A stretch of DNA of 64,000 bases from Christensenella sp. UBA4263 (GCA_002395225.1 DGWH01000038.1:27777-91776); one strand, 5' to 3'; counted from the first letter of the stretch, positions 50,526-59,909 are shown. Notes: generated from the letters alone by a model not told the origin. Made by a program: numbers and translations.

Positions 50526-52535
50526 ATGAATTATCCCAATGTGTTTCTTCACGGCGGCGATTACAATCCGGATCAGTGGCTGGACTATCCGGAGGTGCTC
50601 CTTGAGGATATTCGCCTGATGAAACTGGCCGGGATCAATGCGGTCTCTCTGGGGATTTTTGCCTGGGCAAGGCTTGAACCCGAGGAGGGGCGGTATGACT
50701 TTGAATGGATGGATGAAATCGTCGAGCGGCTGACGGAAAACGGGATTGGGATTGTTCTGGCCACCCCCTCCGCGGCGCGCCCGGCATGGCTGGCACAGCG
50801 GTATCCGGAGGTGCTTCGCTGCAATGAGAGATTTGAACGCATGCATTACGGGGAGCGGCACAATCACTGTCTGACCTCGCCGGTTTACCGGGAAAAGGTG
50901 CGGCAGATCGATACGGCCCTGGCGCGCCGTTATGCCGGCCACAAGGATATTCTCATGTGGCATATCGGCAATGAGTTCGGCGGAGACTGTCGGTGCCCGC
51001 TCTGTGCAGAGGCTTTCCGGGAATGGCTGAGAAACAAATACGGAACACTCGAGGAGCTGAACCGGCGGTGGTGGACCGGATTCTGGTCACAGCGCTATAC
51101 CGACTGGAGTCAGATTGAGCCGCCGTCTCCCATGGGGGAGGTCAGCAATCCTTCCATGTGGCTGGACTGGCGCCGCTTTGAAACCTGTCAGTGCGCCTCA
51201 TTTGTACGGATGGAGCGGGAGGCCGTTCAGGCGGTGAACGCAGACATTCCGGTTACCATCAACCTGATGGAGCGTTTCAGGGACTATGACTATTTCACCT
51301 TGGCCAAGGAAATCGATGTGGTTTCCTGGGACAGCTATCCCACCTGGGGGAGCGGAGATGACATGGCGCTGGCGGCCAATGTGGCCATGCAGCATGACCT
51401 GATGCGCTCCTTCAAGCGCAAACCGTTCCTGCTGATGGAATCAACCCCCTCGCTGGTCAACTGGAAACCGCACAACAAGCTGAAACGGCCGGGCATGCAT
51501 CTGCTGTCCTCCCTGCAGGCCGTGGCACATGGGAGCCAGAGTGTCATGATGTTCCAGTGGCGCAAGGGACGCGGCGGTTCGGAGGCGTTCCATGGCGCGG
51601 TGGTCAGCCATGACGGAAGGTCGGATACGCGGGTGTTCCGGGACGTGGCGGAGGTAGGACAGGTGCTTGCAGGTCTCCAGCCGGTGCTGGATGCCCGGAA
51701 TCAGGCCGGGGTCTGTATCCTGTTTGATTATGAGAATCTCTGGGCACTGGAGCGGGTCCAGGCGGCTCAGCTGGGCAATATGCGCTACATTGACACGGTG
51801 CTGCTGTTTTACCGGAGTCTCTGGGAACAGGGCATTGCGGTGGACTTCGCGGATATGAGTGAGGAAACGAGCCTTGAGGGGTACAAGGTCGTTATCGCGC
51901 CCATGCTCTTCATGTTCCGCGGCGGCATTGAGGAAAAGATGCGCCGGTTTACGGAAAAGGGCGGCGTGCTTGTGACAACGTTCTTCTCCGGAATCGTGGA
52001 CGCGGATCATCTGACGTATCTGGGTGATGCGCCACACGGCCTGACGGATGTTCTGGGTCTGCGGGCGGAGGAGATCGACGCACTGTATCCGGAGGAATTC
52101 AACACGCTTGCCTTTGAGGACGGTCGGAATTTGCCGCTTGAGGAGCTGTGTGAACTGCCCCGGGATGTCACTGCCGAGGTCATGGGCGTTTATGGCAGCG
52201 ACTTCTATGCCGGCATGCCGGCTCTGACCCGAAACAGATTTGGACGCGGCACGGCCTGGTATCTGGCCGGAAAACCGGATCCGTACGGGATGAAAATCGT
52301 GATGGACATAATCCTCGCTGAGGTGAAGCTGCCAAAAGCGGATGCGGAAATTGATCATCAGGAGGGAATTGTGGCCACTGCCCGCGGCGAATATATTTTT
52401 CTGCAGAATTACAGCGGGGAGGCGCAGAAAGTGAATTTGGGCCGACCGATGTTTGACCTGATCGGGCAGAGACGGATAGAAGACGGATGGATGTTACCCG
52501 CCAATGGAATCATGATTCTTAAGGAAGAAAGGTGA
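50526..52535 (+). CDS. GH42 beta-galactosidase
   Basis: The 669-residue enzyme hydrolyses terminal beta-galactosides. It begins with the GH42 block HGGDYNPDQWLDYPEVL. The acid/base is Glu150 in WHIGNEFGG, and the nucleophile is Glu305 in LLMESTPS. The four cysteines CQ..CRCPLCAEAF around 155-163 resemble the metal site of many GH42 enzymes. The trimerisation and C-terminal domains are complete. AGGAGGAAGG precedes ATG 50526. There is no signal peptide, so it works in the cytoplasm on imported galactosides. The GH31 gene starts 6 bases after its stop. Confidence 0.95.
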   Translation: MNYPNVFLHGGDYNPDQWLDYPEVLLEDIRLMKLAGINAVSLGIFAWARLEPEEGRYDFEWMDEIVERLTENGIGIVLATPSAARPAWLAQRYPEVLRCNERFERMHYGERHNHCLTSPVYREKVRQIDTALARRYAGHKDILMWHIGNEFGGDCRCPLCAEAFREWLRNKYGTLEELNRRWWTGFWSQRYTDWSQIEPPSPMGEVSNPSMWLDWRRFETCQCASFVRMEREAVQAVNADIPVTINLMERFRDYDYFTLAKEIDVVSWDSYPTWGSGDDMALAANVAMQHDLMRSFKRKPFLLMESTPSLVNWKPHNKLKRPGMHLLSSLQAVAHGSQSVMMFQWRKGRGGSEAFHGAVVSHDGRSDTRVFRDVAEVGQVLAGLQPVLDARNQAGVCILFDYENLWALERVQAAQLGNMRYIDTVLLFYRSLWEQGIAVDFADMSEETSLEGYKVVIAPMLFMFRGGIEEKMRRFTEKGGVLVTTFFSGIVDADHLTYLGDAPHGLTDVLGLRAEEIDALYPEEFNTLAFEDGRNLPLEELCELPRDVTAEVMGVYGSDFYAGMPALTRNRFGRGTAWYLAGKPDPYGMKIVMDIILAEVKLPKADAEIDHQEGIVATARGEYIFLQNYSGEAQKVNLGRPMFDLIGQRRIEDGWMLPANGIMILKEER

Positions 52536-52541
52536 ATAGGT

Positions 52542-54566
52542 ATGCGTTTTAGCCAGAAAGACAATGGACTTCTCTGCCGGCGGCAGGGAGAACTGCTCAG
52601 AATTGAACCGTGGGGCAGGGATGCGCTGCGCATCCGGGCAACCATGAATCCGGATTTTACCGGGGAGGAATGGGCACTGACGGAAACGCCGGATAATGTC
52701 CGGGCAGAGATTGTTTTCGGGGAGGAGAGCCATCGGGAAGGGGATGGAACGTATAAAAACTATCCCTGTGCCTCCATCACCAATGGCCGCATCCGGGCAA
52801 CCGTGAATCACGGCGGTGTCATTACACTGTACAGGGACGGTGAGCAGATCCTGCAGGAACTGTTCCAGAATTACAGCGGCAGCATTACAAGAGAGAGCCA
52901 CTGCCTGAAGGTGGTTAACCGGGAATGGACGCCCTATATCGGCGGGGATTACCGCCTGACTGTTCGCTTTGAACCCAATGAGGGGGAATTGCTGTACGGC
53001 ATGGGACAGTACCAGCAGCCCTATATGGAGCTGAAGGGGTGCACGCTGGAACTGGCCCAGAAAAACAGCCAGACCACGGTGCCGTTCCTGATTTCAAGTT
53101 TCGGGTACGGCATGCTCTGGAACAACCCGGCAGTGGGCGAGGTGACCTTTGGCAAAAATGTCACCAAGTGGGTCGCCCAGTGCTGCAGGGACATGGATTA
53201 CTGGGTAACCGTGGGCGATACCCCCAAAGATCTCCTGTACAACTACACCGCCGTGACCGGCCGCGCCCCCATGATGCCGGAGGACCGGATGGGTTTCTGG
53301 CAGTGCAAGCTGCGGTACCGGACACAGGAGGAAGTGCTGAATGTGGCACGGCGGTATCATGAACTGGGCATCAAGCTGGATGTCATCATCATCGACTTCT
53401 TCCACTGGACCGTACAGGGGGACTGGAAGTTCGATGCCAAATACTGGCCGGATCCCGCTGCCATGGTAGAGGAACTGCACCGGATGGGAATCAAGGTCAT
53501 TGTTTCCGTCTGGCCCAGCGTCGACCGGCGCAGCGAGAACTTTGAGGAGATGGTGGACCGCGGCCTGCTGATGCGGACGGAGCGGGGGGCCATGCAGACG
53601 TATGACTATCAGGGAGACTGCGTGGAGATCGATCCGTTTAATCCGGAAACCCGGGAATACGTCTGGGAAAAGTGCCGCGAGCATTACTATCAGTATGGAA
53701 TTGACGGGTTCTGGCTGGACAACTCCGAACCGGACCTGACCAAGTATGATTTTGACAATTTCAGGTACTATGCAGGTCCTGCCATGCGCTGCTCCAATAT
53801 CTATCCGCAGATGTACAGCCGCACCTTTGATGACCCCATGCGCGTCCTGGGCGTGCAGCCGGTGAACCTGCTCAGATCCGGCTGGGCCGGTAGCCAGAAA
53901 TTCGGGAATGTGCTGTGGAGCGGGGATGTGCCCTCAACCTGGGAGTCCATGCGGGATCAGCTGCAGGCGGGCCTCAACATGGGTTTGGCCGGAATCCCCT
54001 GGTGGAATACCGACATCGGCGGGTTCATGGAAGGAAACGTGTTTGACCCGGATTTCCGGGAACTGCTGGTCCGCTGGTATGAGTGGGCGGTCTTCCAGCC
54101 CATCATGCGGCTGCACGGCGACCGGGAACCCTTTACCATTCCTGCCCTGGATGACCGCGACTTTGGCGGCGGGTACCTGCATACCGGCCAGGACAATGAG
54201 ATGTGGTCCTACGGTGAGGAAATCTTCGGCATCATGCGGGCCAATTATGAACTGCGCCGGAGGCTGAAGCCGTATATCAGCCGGATCTATGCCGAGGCAC
54301 ATGAAAACGGCTCGCCCCTGATGCGTGCCATGTTCTATGAATTCCCGGAGGATCCGGTCTGCTGGGATCTGACGGATCAGTATATGTTCGGACCGGATTA
54401 CCTGGTGGCACCGGTGATGACCCCCGGTGCCCGGAAACGGACCGTCTATCTGCCGGCCGGCACCTGGATGGATATCCGGACGGAGGAGGTTTTCCCGGGT
54501 TCAGGTTACATTGAGGTGGATGCGCCGCTTGAGAGCATTCCTGTATTTGAACGGGTACTTGACTGA
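52542..54566 (+). CDS. GH31 alpha-glycosidase
   Basis: This 674-residue family 31 glycosidase is complete: N-terminal beta domain, (beta/alpha)8 barrel with the nucleophile Asp393 in GFWLDNSEPD and the acid/base Asp462 in SGDVPSTWE, then C-terminal beta domains (DQYMFGPDYLVAPVM; VYLPAGTW). Members act on alpha-glucosides, alpha-xylosides or alpha-galactosides; the sequence here does not decide among them. There is no signal peptide. It is co-transcribed with the GH42 gene, which suggests a substrate carrying both beta-galactosyl and alpha-linked sugars. Confidence 0.93.
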   Translation: MRFSQKDNGLLCRRQGELLRIEPWGRDALRIRATMNPDFTGEEWALTETPDNVRAEIVFGEESHREGDGTYKNYPCASITNGRIRATVNHGGVITLYRDGEQILQELFQNYSGSITRESHCLKVVNREWTPYIGGDYRLTVRFEPNEGELLYGMGQYQQPYMELKGCTLELAQKNSQTTVPFLISSFGYGMLWNNPAVGEVTFGKNVTKWVAQCCRDMDYWVTVGDTPKDLLYNYTAVTGRAPMMPEDRMGFWQCKLRYRTQEEVLNVARRYHELGIKLDVIIIDFFHWTVQGDWKFDAKYWPDPAAMVEELHRMGIKVIVSVWPSVDRRSENFEEMVDRGLLMRTERGAMQTYDYQGDCVEIDPFNPETREYVWEKCREHYYQYGIDGFWLDNSEPDLTKYDFDNFRYYAGPAMRCSNIYPQMYSRTFDDPMRVLGVQPVNLLRSGWAGSQKFGNVLWSGDVPSTWESMRDQLQAGLNMGLAGIPWWNTDIGGFMEGNVFDPDFRELLVRWYEWAVFQPIMRLHGDREPFTIPALDDRDFGGGYLHTGQDNEMWSYGEEIFGIMRANYELRRRLKPYISRIYAEAHENGSPLMRAMFYEFPEDPVCWDLTDQYMFGPDYLVAPVMTPGARKRTVYLPAGTWMDIRTEEVFPGSGYIEVDAPLESIPVFERVLD

Positions 54567-54832
54567 CCACTGCGTCGGCGATGGAAAGGGGAGTTTCCCG
54601 GCAACAAAGATTCTGGTGTCTTAGCTGCAGGCCGTGGGGCTGCTTATGGGAACGACTGCCTCTGGCAGCACGTACCGGGCCTCTGACCGGGGCGAGGCGG
54701 CTTCAGATGATGCCTGAATCGGCTGTGTCAGGTTCGATAAGGCGTTTGCGGATTCCTCCTGAGGCTGCCGGCTGAGGGGCGTTCCGGCACAGAAAAAAAT
54801 TTCGTAAATTGGACAAAATAAAGCTGAAAAAA

Positions 54833-54861
54833 TTGACAAGGCGGATATTTGAGATTATAAT
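54833..54861 (+). promoter_or_regulatory. Strong promoter of the Mgl-type sugar importer
   Basis: TTGACA (54833-54838) and a perfect TATAAT (54856-54861) are separated by 17 bases. The short leader contains a hairpin TCATCAGC...GCTGATGA (54875-54899). The 54567-54832 stretch holds no gene and no clear terminator for the glycosidase genes. Confidence 0.85.
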
Positions 54862-54924
54862 AGACCCGATTCAGTCATCAGCAGCTGTTAAGCTGATGAA
54901 ATATAATAGAAGAGGTGTTTTCCT

Positions 54925-55932
54925 ATGAAAAAGCTTCTCGTGTTCGCTCTGGTTGCCGTGATGGCTCTGGGCCTGGCAGTCTCTGCCTCCGCACAGACGT
55001 ACAAAGTAGGCGTCTCCATTTATCAGTTCACTGATAACTTCATGACGCTCTACCGCAATGAGATCGAGAACTATTTCAAGTCTCTCGAGACCGACGATGT
55101 GAAGTATGAGATCACCATGGCTGACGGCAAGAACGACATGGCCGAGCAGACCAACCAGATCCAGAACTTCATCACCCAGGGAATGGATGTTATCATCCTG
55201 AACCTCGTTCAGACCTCCTCTGCCGATGCAGTCATCGACCAGGTTGTTGCAGCCGGCATTCCGCTGGTTCTGATCAACCGTGAGCCGCTGGCCTACGACA
55301 AGGACGGCAAGACGCTGGACGAAGCTTATGAAGGCATCCTGAACAATCCTCAGGTTTGCTATGTTGGCGCTGATGCCCGTCAGTCCGGTACCTTCCAGGG
55401 TGAAATGGTTGCCGAACTCCCGAACAAGGGCGACATCAACGGCGACGGCAAGGTTTCCTACATCATGATCGAAGGCGATCCGGAGAACATCGACGCGCAG
55501 TATCGTACCGAGTTCTCCGTGAAGGCTCTCAAGGACGCCGGCATCGAAGTCGAGTGCCTCGATGATCAGGTCGGCAACTGGGATCAGACCAAGGGCCAGG
55601 AGCTCTGCGCCAACGCGCTGAACATCTATGGCGACAAGGTTGAGGTTGTCTTCTGCAACAACGACGCCATGGCACTTGGCGCTGCCACCGCTATCGAGAC
55701 TGCCGGCCGCAAGGTTGGCGAGGACATCTATCTCCTCGGCGTTGACGCGCTTGAGGAAGCTGTCCAGCTCGTTAAGGACGGCAACATGACCGGTACCGTT
55801 CTGAATGACCATATCGGCCAGTCCCATGCAGCCGTTGACGTAGCCATCAAGCTGCTCAAAGGCGAAGAGATCCAGAACTACTACTGGGTCGACTATGTCA
55901 AGGTCAACAAGGCCTATGTCGACGCTCATTAA
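54925..55932 (+). CDS. mglB: Sugar ABC transporter substrate-binding protein (galactose/glucose type)
   Basis: This 335-residue family 2 binding protein has a signal peptide ending ASA-QTYK, without a lipobox. VGVSIYQFTDNFMT, the INREPLAYDKDG ligand block, GDINGDGKVSYIMIEGDPE (with an acidic Ca-type loop) and VFCNNDAMALGAATAI resemble MglB. Codon choice is strongly biased to C-ending codons, unlike its neighbours, suggesting high expression. A strong promoter upstream and a stable hairpin downstream fit that. It delivers a hexose, probably galactose, to the MglA-MglC transporter. Confidence 0.93.
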   Translation: MKKLLVFALVAVMALGLAVSASAQTYKVGVSIYQFTDNFMTLYRNEIENYFKSLETDDVKYEITMADGKNDMAEQTNQIQNFITQGMDVIILNLVQTSSADAVIDQVVAAGIPLVLINREPLAYDKDGKTLDEAYEGILNNPQVCYVGADARQSGTFQGEMVAELPNKGDINGDGKVSYIMIEGDPENIDAQYRTEFSVKALKDAGIEVECLDDQVGNWDQTKGQELCANALNIYGDKVEVVFCNNDAMALGAATAIETAGRKVGEDIYLLGVDALEEAVQLVKDGNMTGTVLNDHIGQSHAAVDVAIKLLKGEEIQNYYWVDYVKVNKAYVDAH

Positions 55933-55968
55933 TTCTGCTTTCTGAAACATATATCACACGAAAAGAAA

Positions 55969-55997
55969 GGTGGGTGGGCCTGTGCCCACCCATCTTT
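55969..55997 (+). terminator. Intercistronic hairpin between mglB and mglA
   Basis: TGGGTGGGC-CTGT-GCCCACCCA (55971-55992) is a 9-bp perfect stem followed by TCTTTG. It can lower expression of mglA and mglC relative to mglB. Confidence 0.75.
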
Positions 55998-56086
55998 GCC
56001 TATACGAGTCGTTTTTGTCGGGGAATCATCATGGTGCTCTGCCGGGAACGCAGTATACGGGTAGATGGAAAGGAGGGCATGCTGCA

Positions 56087-57598
56087 ATGTCTGAATACGT
56101 TCTGGAAATGATCGATGTCAGCAAATCTTTTCCTGGCGTAAAAGCACTGGATCATGCACAATTGAAGCTTCGCCCTGGCAGGGTTCATGCTCTTATGGGT
56201 GAAAACGGAGCCGGAAAATCCACACTGATGAAGTGTATGTTCGGCATTTACAAGATGGACCATGGTCAGATCAAGATTGATGGTCAGCCGGTGACGGTCA
56301 GCGATCCCATGGATGCACTCACCAAGGGAATTGCCATGGTGCATCAGGAACTCCAGCCGATTCCGGCCCGTACGGTCGGTGAAAACATTTTCCTCGGACG
56401 CTATCCGATGAAAAAATTCCTCGGTTTCATTCCGGTCATTGACCACAAGAAAATGTACGAGGACACGGCCGGGCTCCTGAAAAAGGTCAGGATGCATTTT
56501 GATCCCCGGCAGAAAGTCGGCGAGCTCAGCGTTTCCCAGATGCAGTCCGTTGAAATTGCCAAGGCGGTTTCAGCCAACTGCCGTGTGCTGATTCTCGATG
56601 AGCCGACCTCGTCCCTGACTGCCAATGAGGTGGAGGCGCTGTTCCGGATCATTGAGGATCTGAAGGCGGAAAACGTTGCCATCGTCTATATCTCACACAA
56701 GATGGATGAGATTCTCCGGATTTCCGATGATGTCACCATCATGCGGGATGGCTGCTATATCGGCACGTGGGAGGCAAAGGAGCTGACGACGGAGAAAATC
56801 ATTACGCAGATGGTCGGACGCGAACTGACCAATCTGTATCCGCCGCGGGAGAATCAGCCCGGGGAGGTCGTCTTTGAGGTAAAGAACTTTACCTCCATCA
56901 ACCCGCGTTCCTTCCGGAATATCAATTTTACCCTTCGCAAGGGAGAGATCCTGGGCGTGGGCGGACTGGTTGGTGCCCAGCGGACGGAACTGATGGAGGG
57001 CCTGTTCGGAATCCGTTCCCATACGACCGGAACGATTCTGTATAAGGGCAAGGAACTTCGGATTAACCGGCCAAAGGATGCCATTGATCAGGGCATTGCC
57101 ATGCTGACAGAGGACCGGCGCGGCAGCGGAATCATGGGTGTTCTCAGTGTTGCTGACAACATTTCCATTTCCTCCCTCAGCAAGTATCTGGATTACGGCT
57201 TTGCCATTAACAGCGGCAAGGTCGAGCAGCTTGTCAAAGACAATGTTGAGAAGATGAATATCAAGACGCCTTCCTCCAAAACGCAGATTAAATCGCTTTC
57301 CGGCGGAAATCAGCAGAAGGTGCTGGTAGGCAGATGGCTTGCAAACAATCCGGATATTCTGATTCTGGATGAACCGACGCGCGGCATTGACGTCGGTGCG
57401 AAATATGAAATTTACTGCATCATCGCGGACCTGGCAAAGGAAGGAAAGAGCATTATCATGATCAGTTCGGAAATGAGTGAGCTGATCGGCATGTCTGACC
57501 GGATCATGGTCATGTGTGACGGCCGTGTGACCGGGTTTATCGATGGACAGGATGCAACGCAGGAAAATATCATGGCGCTTGCAACGCAGTTTGAATAA
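56087..57598 (+). CDS. mglA: Sugar ABC transporter ATP-binding protein
   Basis: The 503-residue protein has two nucleotide-binding halves. The first has Walker A GENGAGKST (about 36-44), signature LSVSQMQSVEIAKA and Walker B VLILDEPTSSLTANEVE. The second has the altered P-loop usual for this family (GLVGAQRTELMEGLFG), LSGGNQQKVLVGRWL and ILILDEPTRGIDVG. ATG 56087 follows AGGAGGG by 9 bases. It energises uptake with MglC. Confidence 0.95.
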   Translation: MSEYVLEMIDVSKSFPGVKALDHAQLKLRPGRVHALMGENGAGKSTLMKCMFGIYKMDHGQIKIDGQPVTVSDPMDALTKGIAMVHQELQPIPARTVGENIFLGRYPMKKFLGFIPVIDHKKMYEDTAGLLKKVRMHFDPRQKVGELSVSQMQSVEIAKAVSANCRVLILDEPTSSLTANEVEALFRIIEDLKAENVAIVYISHKMDEILRISDDVTIMRDGCYIGTWEAKELTTEKIITQMVGRELTNLYPPRENQPGEVVFEVKNFTSINPRSFRNINFTLRKGEILGVGGLVGAQRTELMEGLFGIRSHTTGTILYKGKELRINRPKDAIDQGIAMLTEDRRGSGIMGVLSVADNISISSLSKYLDYGFAINSGKVEQLVKDNVEKMNIKTPSSKTQIKSLSGGNQQKVLVGRWLANNPDILILDEPTRGIDVGAKYEIYCIIADLAKEGKSIIMISSEMSELIGMSDRIMVMCDGRVTGFIDGQDATQENIMALATQFE

Positions 57599-57612
57599 AG
57601 GGAGGAAGAGTC

Positions 57613-58632
57613 ATGCAAAAGAGTGTTTCGAAAGAGACCATCGGCGTCAGAATCATGAAGACGGTTACAGGCAATCCGATTGTTTTCCTGCTGATCGTAG
57701 CGGCGATTGTGGTCGGCTGCATCAAGGATAATTTCTTTTCCTGGGCAAACCTCAGCAACCTGATCAGCAACACGGCTGTCCGTTTTCTGATCGCACTGGG
57801 TGTCTCGGGCTGTCTGATTACCAAGGGTACGGACCTTTCCGCCGGCCGTCAGGTTGGCTTTGCCGCGGTTATTGCCGGCATTCTGTGCCAGCGCGGTGAT
57901 TACAACGGACGACTCTGGAAATTCGTTCCGGAGATGAACATTTTCCTGGTATTCGCCATCGTCATCGTACTGGGACTGATCTGGGGCCTGATCAACGGCC
58001 TGATTGTCACCAAACTTCATGTGCCGCCCTTCATTGCCACCCTGGGTACACAGACCATTATCTACGGCATTTCACTGGTTATTTCGGATGCGCAGCCCAT
58101 CGGCGGCTTCCAGAAACTCTATACGTCCCTGATCAATGGCCGCATCGGAAGTACGAGAGGCTTCCATCTTCCGTATCTCTTCTTTGTCGCTGTTGTTTTC
58201 GGACTGGTTTTCTGGTTTATCTACAACAAGATGCGTCACGGCAAGTATATGTACGCCATCGGCGGCAACGAGGTTGCCGCGGAGGTGTCCGGTGTCAATA
58301 CCACCAGCACCCTGATCCGCATCTATACCACAGCAGGCATTATGTACGCCATTGCCGGTTATCTGCTGGCTGCCAAATCCGGCGGCGCCTCCGCTTCCAT
58401 GGGACAGGGCTATGAGCTTGAGGCCATTGCCGGCTGTACCATCGGCGGTGTTTCCACGACAGGCGGTATCGGAACGGTTCCCGGCATTCTGGTGGGCGTT
58501 CTCGTGTTCGAACTCCTGAAGATCATCCTGCAGTTCCTGGGCGTCAACCCGTACTACAACTACGTGGTCCAGGGCCTGGTCATCGTTCTGGCGGTCTCCC
58601 TTGATATCCGCAAGTACATTGCCAAGAAGTAA
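57613..58632 (+). CDS. mglC: Sugar ABC transporter permease
   Basis: A 339-residue permease with about nine or ten membrane helices and family blocks GVSGCLITKGTDLSAGRQVG, NGLIVTKLHVPPFIATLGTQ and YAIGGNEVAAEVSGV. It forms the membrane channel of the importer. GGGAGGAAG precedes the ATG, and the stop codon overlaps the start of the next small gene (TAATG). Confidence 0.95.
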   Translation: MQKSVSKETIGVRIMKTVTGNPIVFLLIVAAIVVGCIKDNFFSWANLSNLISNTAVRFLIALGVSGCLITKGTDLSAGRQVGFAAVIAGILCQRGDYNGRLWKFVPEMNIFLVFAIVIVLGLIWGLINGLIVTKLHVPPFIATLGTQTIIYGISLVISDAQPIGGFQKLYTSLINGRIGSTRGFHLPYLFFVAVVFGLVFWFIYNKMRHGKYMYAIGGNEVAAEVSGVNTTSTLIRIYTTAGIMYAIAGYLLAAKSGGASASMGQGYELEAIAGCTIGGVSTTGGIGTVPGILVGVLVFELLKIILQFLGVNPYYNYVVQGLVIVLAVSLDIRKYIAKK

Positions 58633-58880
58633 TGGAGCAGCGGGAAAAATCGCTTGAGGAGCGCGAACGGGCGCTTGAGGCCCGGGAAAAAGAACTGGAT
58701 GAACGGGAAAAGCAGATGGATGCGTTTTCCCGACAGGTTCACAAAAAGAAACTGGAATGGTACGAACATGTCAATCTGACGGTCGGTCAGATGAACATCA
58801 TCGTGCGTGTCGTGTATGTTTTGCTTGCACTCGTTTTTGTTTTGATTGTTCTTGAAGCAGCAGGGATTTTCAGACTGTAG
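58632..58880 (+). CDS. Small coiled-coil, single-span membrane protein coupled to mglC
   Basis: An 82-residue protein. Residues 1-50 form a highly charged coiled coil (EQREKSLEERERALEARE), and residues about 57-78 form one membrane helix (IIVRVVYVLLALVFVLIVLE). It begins in the mglC stop codon (TAATG) and must be translated by re-initiation. No known family was recognised. Being locked to the permease, it may be an accessory or stabilising subunit of the sugar importer. Confidence 0.75.
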   Translation: MEQREKSLEERERALEAREKELDEREKQMDAFSRQVHKKKLEWYEHVNLTVGQMNIIVRVVYVLLALVFVLIVLEAAGIFRL

Positions 58881-58905
58881 TGACTAGCCTTATCAGGAAT
58901 TATCC

Positions 58906-58934
58906 GGAACCGGAGCTGCCTTTGCTCCGGTTCC
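58906..58934 (+). terminator. Hairpin after the mgl operon
   Basis: GGAACCGGAGC-TGCCTTT-GCTCCGGTTCC is an 11-bp perfect stem 25 bases after the last mgl gene. No T run follows, so termination efficiency is uncertain. Confidence 0.55.
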
Positions 58935-58975
58935 GCCGTGAAAGTGGTTGATCGACTGAAACAGGAGGATTAAAA

Positions 58976-59758
58976 ATGACTGTAAAGAAAGCCTTTGCTA
59001 TTTTCCTGCTCCTTGCCATGATGCTTTGCGCTTCTGCGGCCTTTGCAGAAGAGGTTGAATACACGTTTAACAAGCTCGAGTATGATAAGGGAATCACCAC
59101 GATTTCCTGGACCAAAAGCCGGGAGGATGACGGTGCAAAATATCTCCTTATCATGATTGACGGCGGAAATGATGTCAAACAGAAGTTTATCGCGATTGAG
59201 CCTGAGAACAACGCGATTCACACGGACCAGATGATCCCGGGACAGAATTATTTCGTGTACCTGGTGGATGAGAATTTCAGCATTCTCGCTGCGAATGACT
59301 ATTCCGTCCCGGATGTGCCGACTTTTGAGGACGGACTTCTCAAAGACACCTCAATCAAGGTGAAGCTGGAAACCAGAGAGTTTCCCACGAGCACGGGCAA
59401 AGCGAAAAAGGTGAATGCCCTCTCAGCTCAGAAAATCATAGACGGGCTGAAGGATCAATCCATTTACTATGGCGTCAAATACCATATGCAGATGCCCAAG
59501 CTGGCGAAGCCGCGTACGTTCTTTGTCACGGTGGTTTTCGAATCCCCGGATGGCTTCATGACAGTGGAGCGTGCGACCGATATCACCTTTGACCGGGTGA
59601 ACGGCGGATTCCAGGAAATCTGGTGGGAAATTGCCGGACCTGAATTCTTCTACGATCTCTATAATTCGAATGAACGGATTCCCACCGGCACATACAAGAT
59701 TCATCTCTACTGGGATGGCATGAAAGTCAATACATCCGAGTTTAAGGTGGGCGAGTAG
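58976..59758 (+). CDS. Secreted hypothetical protein
   Basis: This 260-residue protein starts with a signal peptide (AFAIFLLLAMMLCASAAFAEE). The mature part seems to be two beta-rich domains: a fibronectin-like first one (about 25-110; ITTISWTKSREDDGAKYLL) and a second (about 120-260; GVKYHMQMPKLAKPRTF; IPTGTYKIHLYWDGMKVN). No catalytic motif or anchor was seen. AGGAGG precedes the ATG. It is flanked by hairpins and is likely a separate unit. Confidence 0.7.
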   Translation: MTVKKAFAIFLLLAMMLCASAAFAEEVEYTFNKLEYDKGITTISWTKSREDDGAKYLLIMIDGGNDVKQKFIAIEPENNAIHTDQMIPGQNYFVYLVDENFSILAANDYSVPDVPTFEDGLLKDTSIKVKLETREFPTSTGKAKKVNALSAQKIIDGLKDQSIYYGVKYHMQMPKLAKPRTFFVTVVFESPDGFMTVERATDITFDRVNGGFQEIWWEIAGPEFFYDLYNSNERIPTGTYKIHLYWDGMKVNTSEFKVGE

Positions 59759-59772
59759 TGCGCAGGGGAGAG

Positions 59773-59807
59773 CGGTCAGAACGGAACGGGTTCATCCGTT
59801 CTGACCG
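59773..59807 (+). terminator. Hairpin after the secreted protein gene
   Basis: CGGTCAGAACGGA and TCCGTTCTGACCG form a 13-bp perfect stem with a nine-base loop. It is not followed by T residues; the true stop of transcription is probably the next hairpin at 59872. Confidence 0.55.
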
Positions 59808-59871
59808 GATCTCCGTGGAATGACCTGCGCTGTTTCAGGATGATTCAAAAAGAGTGAAAGCACTGCAAAAA

Positions 59872-59902
59872 ACAAAAAAACCAGGCCATGCCTGGTTTTT
59901 TT
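59872..59902. terminator. Bidirectional terminator
   Basis: ACCAGGC-CAT-GCCTGGT with long A and T tracts on either side. It serves the secreted-protein gene (plus) and the convergent MgtC-like gene (minus). Confidence 0.9.
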
Positions 59903-59909
59903 GTTTTGA

